Shown here: positions 22,701 through 33,689 of the stretch, one piece after another
Position numbering within the stretch: position 1 is the stretch's first letter
Layout: each line of letters begins with the position of its first letter
Source of the DNA: Tetracentron sinense
Taxonomy: Eukaryota; Streptophyta; Magnoliopsida; Trochodendrales; Trochodendraceae
Direction of reading: 5' to 3'
Length of the DNA stretch: 64,000 bases
Assembly (NCBI GenBank): GCA_015143295.1
Contig: CM026563.1
Span: forward strand, 496,001 to 560,000
Translations under genes and position numbers: made by a program
The notes under the pieces: model-generated
Told to the model about the DNA's origin: nothing
Seen by the model: the letters and a program-made list of their open reading frames with translations, nothing else
Databases searched by the model: none

Positions 22701-25700
22701 ATCGGTCGCCGTATCCGTAAGTCCAAAATAGGATATGTATCGGCATATCAGTATCGTATCGGTTGGATACGTCGGAAAAATTTAGGATACGCTAAAAAAA
22801 ACTTGGATACGCAAGGAAAAACTTGGAAACCTTGCATAAAACTTCTTTTAATACAAATATAAGCTAAAAACAAACTAAATGAAGACCTCCAACTACATTT
22901 ATAATCATACATATGAGAGTTAACAAATTTATAAGTTAAAAAAGGCATGCGCGCTAATAAATATGTATGAAAATGCAAACCATAGTTACTTAATCAAGTG
23001 ATAGAAGCTCACTTGCATTTATAAATCAAAAAAATGAAAATACATAGACCCTTATATTCACAAATCAAATTACATACATGATAGAAGCTCAATACCACAT
23101 TGAGCTTCGTGCCGGCTCATACTCTATCATTGTGAGATCAAGAATTGAGTAGAGTGATGCATTATAAGTGGTCAAGACATGATGACACCATTGTGTCCAA
23201 GTCATCATTGTGCGGTACATGCCCAAGTACATTTGTACATATGTTTGCTACTAAGTCGTGATCAATCCATAATTCTCAGTCGAAGATTAGGACTGAGCAT
23301 CATAACTAGTGGCTCCTGATAAGTAGGGTTGGGTTGGGGCATCATAACCAGAGGGATAACCTTATTTACATATTAATATCTAAAGTAAATGAAAGTAAAA
23401 TCAAGTTAAAATCATTTTCTTAAATAATATATTATGTAAATTAGTTGTGAGTATCGGGTCTGTATTGTGGATCGTAATGTAAATGGAATGAGAAAAAAAA
23501 TTAACTTAAAAATCTCCGTATCGAGTGAATCAGGCCTGTATCAGCCCGATGTAGTGGAGTTTTTTTTTCCAGTGTACCAGTGTATCGGGTAGCTCCAAAT
23601 AGGATACGTATCGGCCCGTATCGGTCAATACGTATCGATATTTTAAACCATGGGAATAATTTGGCAAGGATCAACAAGTTCAGAAAATTCAAAAAATTCG
23701 TGAAAAAAAAATAAAAAGTAAATTAATAATTATAAAAATATACGGAACAATTTGATTAAAATATATACAAAAAAAGTATTTTTTTGAATAATTCGGGAAT
23801 AACGCGAATAATTCGCAAAACACACGAATAATTCGGAAAAACGCCGTTTTTTTTTTTTAAAAGTTGCGATTTAAACGCCGAATGGTTGGGCAACTCCAAA
23901 ATTCGCTAATAAAACGTGCAATTAAAAAAAAATGGTGTTTTTTGTTACAGTGGTTCTGGTTACTTTTTTTTTATTATCAATCCCATAGTTACCGTGGAGT
24001 GGGTTGTCCCACCCACTTGAAATTTAGAAACCTCTTAGCCAGAACCCATGGAGTGGGTTGTCCCACCCACTTGCATTTAAATTATGTAATGCTGTCAGGA
24101 GGCTGTCATTGTGGTCCACCTTATAGTTACTGTGATTTCCCCTTTAATGTTTCTTGTTTTTCTTTAATCTTGATTTACATCTTGTGCAGAAATATTTTAC
24201 AATTGTGCATAGGTGTCTTGGTTTCCCTACTAAAACTCGGGATTCTTTTGTCAAATTTAGGATTGGAGTGTCAATGATTTTATAGTATTAGTTCAAGAAT
24301 TCATGATTCAAGATGTATATAAATTAGAATTAACTTTAGAAACATTAATAGTATTACCTTGTGTTTGTTTTCTGGGTGATTTTTATGAATATAATTATGT
24401 TTCTTCTTGCAAGACAACTCAAAAAAAAAGTATAGAGTATTCTTTTTTACCTCTGCTTGTATGCAATCATATAACTTATTATGAAACCAGTGTAGTCAAG
24501 GCGTCTAGGCGATGCCTAGGCGATTAGCCCCGACTAGGCGAGGCGTTGCCTAGGCGATGCCTAGGCGTGGCCTAGGCGATAAATTTAATATAAATATATA
24601 TATAATTATATATATATCACGTATATATATAACATCCAAAAGACCAAAACTCGACACCCACATTTCACAAAAACATAAAATAAAAAGTCTATTACAATCA
24701 TTCATCACATAACCAAAGACATGTTAACATAGTGGAGTATTAAACATTTCAAAATCTAGGCAAAATACTCAAATTTGTGTCATTGTCCATGTATAATATT
24801 AGGCAGAGCCCCCTATGATTTCCCGGGGGGGTGGCAGGGGGGCCTAGGTGACGTAGGCCCAAAATCGCCTAGGCGACGCCTTGACTACACTGTATGAAAC
24901 CCAAGTAGTTGAGTGGACAGGTGGCAGCCTTAGAGATGGTTAGTGGACACGTGGCAGGTTTAGAGGGTTTAAGGGTTCCACTAATTTTCCCTCTATTTGA
25001 ATCGTATGAGATAATGAGAAATCCCTTTTAAATCTCCTAATTTATTTCTCCCACTAATTTTTCCCTCCATTTGGAACGAATGAGAAAAAGGAAAAGATTT
25101 TTCTCATAAAAACACTAATTCCAGAGAATAGTGACAAGTATTGAGGGTGTCGAACCACAAAGATTGTGCTGGTTGTATTGCTTAATTAATAAGATTAAAT
25201 TTGATTTAATGGTGAACAAAAGGGTTTGGTTTGTGATTAAAAAACTAAAATTATTCTAAATGTCAAAAACAAGTAAAAGTGACAATTTTGATCAGAAGAA
25301 GAGTCCAAAGAAGAGCTTTGGAAGGTCTTGGAGCATGGAATCTTCATCATCTATGGCAGTTACTCCTTCCCCCATGATCAACTATCTCTCATCTAGGGTT
25401 TCGAATGCAAAGGAGAGGAGTGTGAGGGTGTTAGGAAGGGGAGGGGATTATTGGTGTTGTGAGTTATGACATGTTGCAACCATCTATTAGAGAGAATATG
25501 GTGTAATTAACGGTTACTACACAAATCACCCTTCTACTCTCCTAATCTTTCTCCTTTCTTATTTAAATGGAACATTTTTATTTCTTACCAATCAGTCCTA
25601 AAATTTCTCTCCACAATAATTATGACCTTAAATTTCTTTTAAAGATGACGTTTCAAAACAGCTCCAATCCTTTTTATATCCAACCATGCAATTCATTGGC

Positions 25701-28498
25701 ACTCCCAACTCATACCCATCTCTCTTAAACTCCTCCACATTTCTTCGAGAAAAACGTCGTTGGAACTTCCTCCGCATTTATCTAGCTAGCGATGTTTTTC
25801 CACTGCCAATGATTTTGGCATCCTAAGTTCGTTTTGAAAGAAACGTGGAAGAGCTGACAATCCTACTACGATTCTCTTCCTATCAGTGAGTTACAGTGGT
25901 TGGTAGCATAAGTTTCTCTGGTAAGGTGACCAACAGCTTTGGAAAGAATTCTTGTGAAATAAACTTTTCAGAGAAGCTTCTGGTGAATCATGATGTCAGC
26001 GGCTTTGGTCAGAGACAATCTAGTCCGATCAACTAGTAGTTGGAGAAGTTGGGCTTCTGGACTGCTCTCCACGAGAGAGAGAGAGAGAGTGGAGTGGTTG
26101 GGGGTAGTAAAGCGGTGGAAGGTGGTGGAGGTGAAGAACTAAGATCTGTTAAATTGCATCCGAGTGCATATTAGGCATCCATGGAGGGAACCCCTCCAAC
26201 CAATCTATTAGTGGTCCTATAAATCAGTGATCGAGGAGGATAATGGGTGGCACCTTCTTGGATTGACAACCAAGATCTAGAATTCCAAATAATCAGATTA
26301 ATGGTAACTGTTAGATGGAAGAAAGCATGGAATGTGGAAATGATGGCAATTGGCCCTACTCCACTGTGTAATATAATGTAAATGCTCAAGAATTTTCAAA
26401 CTTTGATCCAGGTTACAATCTCATGGAAGTCTATTGTTAAAATCAGTTTTATTGATTAGAATTATCTTTTGCATGATTTTTTAAATTTAATTGAAATTTT
26501 GAAATATACTTTTAATAGTTTTGAAATTTTGACAGGGCTGTGAGCGTATAAAATACTTGCCCTTTTTTCGGACAAGATTTAGGGTAACAAGAGAAGAATA
26601 TTGGATATCTTTCTGATTTTTTTCTTATTTTATTGTTAAATATATAATTTTTCAAATCTTCTTATATTATTACTTACACATTTTTTTTCTTTTTAGGAAA
26701 TCTGTACATTGTACCCTTAGTTAATTTACAACATTATTATGCATCTTTTTTTCGTAGTAAAACTAGTTGATGCATTCCTTTGGTTATTACATGTGCATCA
26801 CACGGGCTACTTACTAGTTTCTAACACTGTTGTCAGAACAGGACCGGTCGGAAAAACTAGGAACCTGTCCCCTCACCGGTTCGCAAACCCCCCAAAACCG
26901 GACCGTTTTAAAAACCGGCCATTTTTGTGAAAACCGGAAGAACCAGCCGGTTGGACCTGGAACTGGTGGTCAAAACCGGTCATAAATGGGTAAAAATGGA
27001 TTTTTTTTAAATAAAAAATAAAAAAAAAGACACGGTCGAACCGGTCAAACCGGGAACCGGCCACTCAACCGGTTCAATGACCGGTCCGGTTCTGATAACA
27101 TTGGTTTCTAGTAATTGTGAGCCTTCCCATCTGCAAAAATATGATTCTAGTTTCTTCTGGCCTTTTGGTTATAGGAAGCCTCTCCTTCCCAGGTTGCATC
27201 GGCAGCTACTCTTTCTGTAGCGTTTATGGAAGCTCTTAGCACAGTGCTCCAGAATTTCAGCCATGGCTACAGGTGAGTGTGCTTTCTAAGTTTCTTTACT
27301 TGGGAGAATATGAAACCATAAGTCACTTGCATGTGGAAAGGTAGGCTTTGTCTTCGGTATGGATGCAAGGTGTGCTGATAGGGGGGGATGGGAAACCATT
27401 ATCCCTCCCATGCATTAGTACATTTATTTGGTGTTAATTAACAGAGTTTCTATGCCATGCATAATTGGTTTTCTGATTGGATTTGGGTTGCACAATGCCT
27501 CCACCTGAACTCAACTTGACTTTGAGTCAGGTTGTAATTTCCTAACCCAGGCCCCACCCGGCTGTTTGAAAAACCCAACCCAATGGATCAGCCAGTTTTG
27601 GTTGACCCCAGCTGAAGTCTAATTGTAGAGGTGGCTACTCGTACCTGTCTTGCTTCAACTAAATTTGATTTTTCTGCATCGCAGCTCAGAGGACTCTTCA
27701 GGTTTCTTTGTTTCGTTACTTTTTGGGCTTGGCCCATTACTTGGTGGCATTGTTCTTGTTGCATTTTCTCTTGCCTTCCGTCTTCAGCATGCTCTCCTCA
27801 CTGGCATAGCCTCCGGCATTGCCTTTGTCCTTGCTGCCTGGCGACCCCTACAGCTACTTCAATCTTCAAAAATGGGGTTCTTAACCCTCTTTTTCCTGTT
27901 GACAATGGGCTCTGCATGTTTCCACATTTCAACCTCCAGTATTCTGAAGATAGCGAGCCGCAAAAGATCTTCAGTGAATAACTTGTCAACTTCCTCCAGT
28001 ATCTCAGTAAGTGCTATCACCCTACAGTCATTCTTGGCATGTGGGGCTGTGGCCTTGCACGCTTTGGCTGAGGGGCTTGCACTTGGAGTGGCTGCTCCAA
28101 AAGCTTACGGACTTGGCAGGCATATGGTCCTCCCTGTCTCTCTACATGGCCTCCCTCGAGGCGCAGCTGTAGCTAGCTGCATTTTTGGGGCCACTAATAG
28201 CTGGAGCGGGGCCCTTGCAACTGCTGCTCTTACTGGCTTTGCAGGTCCAGTTTCCGCGATTGGAGCAATACTTGCGGGAATCGACTACAGCGGTCTAGAC
28301 TACTGGATGGTGTTTGCTTGCGGGGCATTACTCCCGAGTTTTGGAAGCATAGTTAGGCGAGCAGGGAGATTGGATTTGCGGAAGAGCTGTTACGGGGTCG
28401 TGGTGGGTTTGGGTTTTGCAAGTTTGTGTCTAATGTGTACTAGGTTGGTTTGCTTGCACACTCCTTACTGCAACTCTGCGCCGGAGGCTGTGAAATGA
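19727..28498 (+). CDS. ZIP/GufA-family zinc transporter, At3g08650-like
   Basis: Five coding exons: 19727-20215, 21224-21508, 22184-22312, 27175-27272 and 27685-28498, all with GT-AG borders, giving about 604 residues. The N-terminus has a signal-peptide-like stretch (VLLFLVFFIVLYGYVIA, likely cleavage before EPNG); the methionine at residue 5 is an alternative start. An acidic segment follows, then several membrane segments. The metal-site motifs are HSFGEG (about residue 194), HNIPEG (about 225) and HALAEG (about 459), characteristic of GufA-type ZIP proteins that move zinc and related divalent metals. The C-terminus ends CLHTPYCNSAPEAVK. From memory the whole chain aligns with Arabidopsis At3g08650 over its length. 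All exon phases agree and there are no stops, so the gene looks functional. It probably sits in an endomembrane; that is inference. The fourth intron is swollen to 4.9 kb by transposons. Confidence 0.93.
20683..20815 (+). repeat. Tandem duplication of about 67 bp in the first coding-region intron
   Basis: Two adjacent copies of GATATGTTTCCCTTGCTTAG, TGTAAGGCTTGTTG, TTCTGAAGTATTTTCCAGGT, ACCGTAG differ at only a few positions. It lies in the 20216-21223 intron of the ZIP gene. Each copy contains CAG|GTACC, but no reading frame supports an exon. Confidence 0.9.
22682..23651. mobile_element. Mutator-type MITE rich in CGTATCGG, in the ZIP intron
   Basis: It starts CATGGTTCAAAATATTGGTA and ends CGATATTTTAAACCAT, imperfect inverted ends. 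It is flanked by the 9-bp duplication GGGAATAAT (22673-22681 and 23652-23660). Both ends are packed with variants of GTATCGG and CCGATAC over about 120 bp. The 9-bp TSD points to the Mutator superfamily. No transposase is present. A related partial copy is at 59597-59771. Confidence 0.85.
23661..24479. other. Intronic AT-rich sequence with small repeats
   Basis: Several GCGAATAATTCG-like repeats lie at 23790-23840, and TGGAGTGGGTTGTCCCACCC occurs twice (about 23995 and 24050), itself an inverted repeat around GGGTTGTCCCACCC. Open frames here are not supported by similarity. All of it is spliced out of the ZIP transcript. Confidence 0.6.
24488..24892. mobile_element. hAT-type MITE with GCCTAGGCG repeats
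   Basis: Terminal inverted repeats CAGTGTAGTCAAGGCGTC and GACGCCTTGACTACACTG are perfect over 18 bp, flanked by the 8-bp duplication TATGAAAC (24480-24487 and 24893-24900), diagnostic of hAT elements. Subterminal regions are dense in CTAGGCGA and TGCCTAGGCG, as expected of transposase-binding sites. The centre is AT-rich with no coding capacity. A 1.3 kb family member lies at 60108-61404. Confidence 0.95.
24901..26790. other. Rest of the large ZIP intron, no gene recognised
   Basis: Mostly AT-rich. GTGGCAGCCTTAGAG and GTGGCAGGTTTAGAG form a short direct repeat at 24925-24970, and a GA microsatellite sits at 26076-26090. A short open frame at 25260-25469 is serine- and lysine-rich but has no recognisable domain, and I do not call it a gene. 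Confidence 0.5.
26790..26817 (+). mobile_element. Degenerate Helitron 3' end
   Basis: ATGTGCATCACACGGG, then CTACTTACTAG before a T, matches the plant Helitron terminus (hairpin CGTGCATCGCACG, then TTTACTAG|T; compare 45740-45767). The matching 5' TC end could not be placed in the intron with confidence. Confidence 0.6.
26825..27103. mobile_element. hAT-type MITE with ACCGGTC repeats
   Basis: The ends CACTGTTGTCAGAAC and GTTCTGATAACATTG are inverted repeats followed by GGACCGG, flanked by GTTTCTAA (26817-26824) and GTTTCTAG (27104-27111), an 8-bp TSD with one mismatch. The interior is built of AACCGG and GGACCGG motifs. It sits right against a Helitron 3' end, 71 bp before the fourth coding exon of the ZIP gene. 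Confidence 0.85.
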
Positions 28499-28750
28499 GT
28501 TAGTGTGACAGGAGCTCATGCGGGATGGCAACTGGATGTGGTTATAAAAGTGAGGTTACATTTGTGAAAAGCAGCAGTTTAGGACAGCCATGGGGACGAT
28601 TTGGGATTGCGAAGGCAATGGGACTTCACAAAATTTGTAGGGAAGTTGGTTGAATTGGAAAGAAAGAAGGAAAATTACATCAAAGCAGTTGTGCTGTGCA
28701 CATTCTATTATTTAGTATAATAAATAATGTTTGATTTTCTCAGCTTTTTG
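28499..28750 (+). other. 3' untranslated region of the ZIP gene
   Basis: Sequence after the TGA at 28496-28498 runs without TE signatures to an AATAAA at 28719-28724 within TATAATAAATAATG, the likely polyadenylation signal, followed by a T-rich stretch. The cleavage site is inferred to be about 20-30 bases further on. Confidence 0.55.
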
Positions 28751-29161
28751 AAACTGCAGACTCGAAAGCATCTCTTTGAATTATCAAGAACTTAAGAGGA
28801 GCCAAGTCCCTCCATTGTTCCAAGTATTGCATATGCACTTACCCAGATTGGAATCCCTGTTCTGTCCCATTCAAGGAGATACACACTTTGCGTATGCGTC
28901 CGCGTCCATTCAATTTATAGTAGTGGCGTAGATGTTTCCCCATGAAAGAAGGGCAAGGAAATCATCGAAGTAACCTGTCATGTAGTGGCGTAGATGTAGC
29001 CACTAAGGTGCCATAAGGGTACGTCCAAGCAACCACTCCAAAGGGCCTGTCTTAAGGAGGGTAGATGTCCCCTTATACGAAGTCGACTCATTAGGAGACA
29101 GTGATGGTTTCATTTTCCAGATGAAGAACTTCCAATAAATTGCTAGTAACTTAGGTTGTGG

Positions 29162-29382
29162 CAACCCCAAAGGGGTGGATCAGTGGTTCCTGGGTCTTTC
29201 CCTAAGTGCGAGGTCTTGGGTTCCATTTTTCACTAGTCCTTTGGGGCCGGCCCCACATGGGTTTACTCGGACTTACCTGGTGTGGTAGGTTGCGGGCTCA
29301 CGTCGCACCCTCGGGGATTAATCCTGACCTAAAGGGAGGGTTGGGGGCCTAAAGGGAGGGTTGGGGATAGTTCCAAAAAAAT
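29162..29382 (+). mobile_element. tRNA-derived SINE
   Basis: A 221-bp insert is flanked by the perfect 13-bp duplication ACTTAGGTTGTGG (29149-29161 and 29383-29395). Near its 5' end TGGATCAGTGGTT resembles a polymerase III A box, and GGGTTCCATT about 35 bp further resembles a B box. It ends CCAAAAAAAT, an A-rich tail. The long TSD, pol III boxes and A-tail together define a SINE. Its GC-rich centre contains a 16-bp tandem CCTAAAGGGAGGGTTG. Confidence 0.88.
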
Positions 29383-29610
29383 ACTTAGGTTGTGGTTGGA
29401 GATCCAACTCAGTACTAACCCTAGCAACTTTTTTTTTTGGGTAGGGGTGGGGGGTAATCTGCTGATAACTGATTACTTTTATTTTAAAAAAATTAATTAA
29501 ATAATTATATATATATATATATATATCATTTTATTAATAAAAGTACAAGGAGTATGCAAAACTTTACTTGGATGTAATTACCCTTCATCATTTATAATAA
29601 GGAGTCAAAT

Positions 29611-29660
29611 CCTCTAGGGTGATAACCGGATTTGGCAAATCCGGTTATCACCCCTAGAGG
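29611..29660. repeat. Near-perfect 50-bp hairpin
   Basis: CCTCTAGGGTGATAACCGGA, TTTG is followed directly by its reverse complement with a single extra base (arms of about 24-25 bp). It sits directly before a GTCACCACGTGTCTCC unit of the dispersed GTGTCCC repeat. A decayed version of the hairpin plus repeat lies at about 45790-45915. Confidence 0.9.
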
Positions 29661-29745
29661 TCACCACGTGTCTCCTTTGACACCCCTTAACCGTGGGTAA
29701 GATTCACCCACCCCTAGGGTTCACCCACCCATCCTTGGTTTTTTT
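29661..29745 (+). repeat. Dispersed GTGTCCC-type repeat unit
   Basis: CACGTGTCTCCTTTGACACC, CCTTAACCGTGGGTAAGATT, CACCCACCCCTAGGGTTCAC, then a TTGGTTTTTT block. The same order of blocks is found in the tandem array at 37790-38640 and at about 45845-45930, 53050-53110 (reverse), 50430-50660 and 63225-63310. See the corresponding finding. Confidence 0.8.
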
Positions 29746-29869
29746 TAAAATATTAATTCTTTTTTTCTAAAATTAAAAAACTGTTTTTAGAGTATTTTTA
29801 ATATTAAAAAGATTTTTTTAATTTTAAAAAAAGAACTAATATTAAAACCATTAGAGGGGCAGCTAATAC

Positions 29870-31130
29870 CTAGCTTGGGAACCAGAACAAGCCCTTAATG
29901 CCTTCTGGTCAATGATCCAAGGTCACAAGCAGAAACACATTAATTCTGTCAATAACTGGGACTAGTAGACAAAAACTTACGGGTCTCAATAAAGAAAACA
30001 CAATCATATACTCTTTCAGTGTGTGACAGTTACTAAACCTTAAAGTTAGGGCAAAAGATTATCTCTGGTGACTGTCTGAGCTAAGCGTTCGGACATTCAC
30101 AAACCATTGGGCAGCTGACGATAATTTAGGTGAGAAGTCATTTCATTATGTTTAACTAGTAATGTGGTTAAGCAACACAAATCAACAACAATAACAAAAG
30201 GATTTATAAAAAAAATAATCAGGTTTTAGGGTTTTGACACTGCTGTTTTAGGGTTTAGGAATTGTATTAGGGTTTATGGAAAGGCTGTCTTTAGGGTTTT
30301 ATGGAAAGTGCTTGGAGTTTGGCTAGGGATTTGGGGGCAGCAAGATAATGATTTATAGGGTTTGTGTAATTAGGTTTCTTGGATTGGGGTTTTGGGAATT
30401 AGAGTTTTACAAGAAAACAAAAGATAAGGAAATGAGAACAATTGCTTTGAATAGTGATTTGAGAGAGATAGAGAAGAAGAAAGTAGATAAGATTACATTA
30501 GAATCACTCCAAGGTTGACATCACACCATTCCCATCACAGGAGATTCTAAAAGCCAAAAAAGCTCTCATGTTCATTCATAAAAATTCTGTAAATATCTAA
30601 TCTCCAAAGAGAGTATTTATAAACAAAGCATAAAACCCTACTTAAAAGAGAAATATCAAACTACCCTTATTATGTTCTCTTATAATAAATTAACTACAAG
30701 AGACAAAACAAAATAAAAACAAACTAATTAAAATAAACAACTAAATAACCAAATGGGTGGACCGACCACTATGGCTGCTCATGCCCATTTATGGCCTGAT
30801 CTTGGCCCTCCGATCGTCATCTCTCAATCTGACGATCGATCGTCCTCCAAGTCGTGATCCAATGGTGGATCTCCATCATAAACAAAATCTAACGGTCTGA
30901 TGTCTGCATCAACTATCTTATCACATAAGGCTTGGACCAAAAGAAAAAACTATATGTTCAACTGTTCCATTTGTTTGAGTCTTTTCAATAAGAACAATCT
31001 CCTTAGGCAAAATTTCTTCCTCTTTTGGGAGTGTGGAGGGTGGCTCAATAACTTGAGTCATATTGTTTTTCAATAACCTCGACCACCAAATAATTTATGT
31101 CAAATACTGATTGAGAAATGAGGTGGTAAG
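29870..31130. other. Unassigned repeat-like sequence
   Basis: Runs of TTAGGGTTTTAGGG-like sequence at 30220-30300, then AT-rich sequence, then GATCTTGGCCCTCCGATCG and a GACGATCGATCGTC palindrome at about 30829. The style resembles LTR sequence read backwards, but I could not find TG...CA ends or a TSD. No protein-coding frame is recognisable. Confidence 0.35.
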
Positions 31131-31159
31131 TTTAGTTGGAAGAGCATTGTTATTTTAAT

Positions 31160-32045
31160 CCTTGAGATTTAATCTTATGGACACATGTCAGCCTCTTAGA
31201 GACTAACACTACATGGTTGATTCGTGAGATTTGTCCTCATGGATCATTCACATGTCAGCCTCATGGAGGCTGACACCCGAAGGATTGGATGCGTGAGGTT
31301 TATCCTCACGGATCAGACACGTATCAGTTTCTCGGAAGTTGTCATTCAGAAGGTGGATCCGTGAGTTTTATCCTCACGGATCAGACACATGTCAGCCTAT
31401 CAAAGGCTGATACTCAGTAATCATCCGTGGGGTTTTGGCCCTCAAGGATTGGATATGTGTCAGCCTCTCGGAGGATGACACTAAAGAGGTGAATCCGTGA
31501 GATTTACCCCTTACGGACCAGATAGCCTTCTCGGAGGCTGATACTGAGATGTTGAGTCCGAGAGATTTGTTCTCACAGATCAGACATGTGTCAGTCTCTT
31601 GGAGGCTAGCACTCAAATGATGGATCCGTGGGGTTTATCCTCTCGGACCTGATACGTGTCAGCCTCTCAGAGGCTGACACTTCAATGATCATCCGTGAGG
31701 TTTTGATCCTCATGGATTGTATACGTGTCAACCTCTCAGAGGCTAGCATTTAGGGTTGGATCTGTGAGGTTTGTCTTCACGGATCAAACACGTGTTAGCC
31801 TTTCATAGGCTAACATTTAGGATTTGATCTGTGAGGTTTTATCATCGGACATGTGTCAGCCTCACGGAGGCTGGTAATTAGGGTTGGATCCGTGAAGTTT
31901 GTCTTCACATATCAGACACGTGTCAACCTTTCGGAGGCTGGTATTTAGGATTGGATCTGTGAGGTTTTGTCCTCAGACACGTGTCAACCTCTCGGAGGCT
32001 GATAATTAGGGTTGGATCCATGAGGTTTGTCCTCACGGATCAACT
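31160..32045. repeat. Tandem array of about 13 double-hairpin units
   Basis: The unit is about 67 bp. Each holds a first inverted repeat, ATCCGTGAG, short loop, CTCACGGAT, then CAGACACGTG, then a second inverted repeat, TGTCAGCCTC, short loop, GAGGCTGACA, then a spacer like CTTTAGGGTTGG. The second-hairpin copies start near 31187, 31253, 31322, 31389, 31457, 31523, 31588, 31657, 31726, 31793, 31854, 31921 and 31981. Stems are perfect in some copies (for example 31657-31679) and decayed in others. No open frame is conserved. It abuts the gypsy fossil on its right. Confidence 0.92.
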
Positions 32046-33184
32046 TCCTTTTTGCCATATTTGGTGGCATGATGCCAGCTATCAGCATTTAATGCCGATA
32101 GACTAAAGGATTGCGCGAACCATAGGCATGCGTAAATCTGAACCATCTCTCCGAGAGATGGTGATCTGTTGTGTGTTATTGCACATGCACCTGAGCAATG
32201 GATGGTGAGATTTCACTGCCCACGGCCAGATATGCAGACTAGTCGAGCAATCGAAAACTTGGGTTATATACTCCACTTCCTATTACTAGTTGTCTATGGG
32301 AGAGCATCTCTATGGATTTTCTTGGGGTTATACCACCTACTAGAAAATGTAACTATTATGTTTTCGTTGTGGTTGATAGATTTAGCCAAATGACAATTAT
32401 GATTCCTTACAAGAAAAGTATAGATGCTATTGGGGCAACGCACTTGTTCTTTTTGCATGTCTTTATGCACTTTGAGTTGCCTAAAAGTATCATTAGTAAT
32501 CGTAATACAAGATTCTTGAGTAGATTTTGGAAGACATTGTGGGGTATGTTAGACATAAAGTTAAAGAAATCTACAACATTTCATCCACAGACGGACAGAC
32601 AAATAGAAGTTGTTAACCGGACTATTGTTCATGTGTTGAGAGGATTTACTCATCAGAGGCCAAAGAGTTGGGATGAGAATTTGCCATATGTGCAGTTGTA
32701 GAACCCCGAATCTTTATGGCAGGTATTAAAGCCTTAATAAGGTTTTCTTAAATATATGGATGTTTGAGATGAATGAGTAAGAGTATAGAATACTCTTAAG
32801 TGTCATCAAAGGTTATGCTTTTGCATACCCTCAACTTTAAGTAGCTCCATTTCTCTCACCGTTGATCAAAATCAAGTGATTCTTGAATTTTTGGAAAGCA
32901 ATTGGAACCCTCTTCAAGGTTTATGTTGATCACTTTTTCAGATTTTGGGTCAGGGTTGACTTAAAAGTTGGATTTCCAAAGTTGGATTGCTGAAAAACTG
33001 GACTGCTGAAATCCATTTTTAGACCAGTTGGCTTTAGAGCCAATTTAGGTAATTAAAAACTCCAAATTAGGATTTTTCTATTAGACACAAAATTATTCTC
33101 CTTTGAAAGAAGAATCCAAAAAAAGTTGAATTGTCAAAATCCGATAAGCGAGTCAAAAGTTATGGTCAAAATACCGAAGTGGGA

Positions 33185-33345
33185 AAAACTCCACCCAGTC
33201 AGAGTTTCCACTCGTCGCCGAGTGCCTTGAACTCGTTGACGAGTGCACCAAACAGAATGCGAAAAAATTAGTGTTCATCGAAGATTTTCAACCACTCGTC
33301 GACGAATGGAAGCCACTCATCGACGACTGGAGTCCACTCATCGAC
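33185..33345 (+). repeat. CACTCGTCGACGAGTG palindrome cluster in the LTR
   Basis: Four to five related palindromes (CACTCGTCGCCGAGTG, ACTCGTTGACGAGTG, CACTCGTCGACGAATG, CACTCATCGACGACTG) are spaced 25-75 bp apart, about 490-640 bp into the LTR. The position parallels the CGATCGATCG cluster of the LTR at 6737. Confidence 0.85.
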
Positions 33346-33689
33346 CATGTATGAAATGTTAATGTGTCTTGTATGACCATGTATGAAATGTTTCAAGCTT
33401 TTCACATATATTATGATGATCACAAGTACTCCACCCACTTCATGTCTTTCATAACCAAGGTTTTCTCATAAGCTTGTATTTCAAGAATTATAAGAAAGGT
33501 TTTCAAAGGAAATGCATAAGAAGAAGCATAAATGCATAAGCATTAACAAAGCCAAACTTTAGGTTGGTATTTCCAAGATCGGTTACCGCATGCTCACAAG
33601 GATCAAGTTTAAGATCTTGCATAAACTCCAATGATCATAAGTCTCGCAAGGCTTCCAAGAACTCGTAAGAATTGCATAAGTCAAACATC

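Noticed and set aside
25260-25469. Small gene inside the ZIP intron
   Set aside because: Serine/lysine-rich frame without a recognisable domain, splice context or promoter; length is within chance expectation for this window.
29162-29240. A tRNA gene
   Set aside because: A- and B-box-like motifs are present but no cloverleaf can be formed, and a 13-bp TSD marks it as a SINE.
31160-32045. CRISPR array
   Set aside because: Repeats are contiguous, palindromic, diverged and lack unique spacers; the context is a plant nuclear genome.
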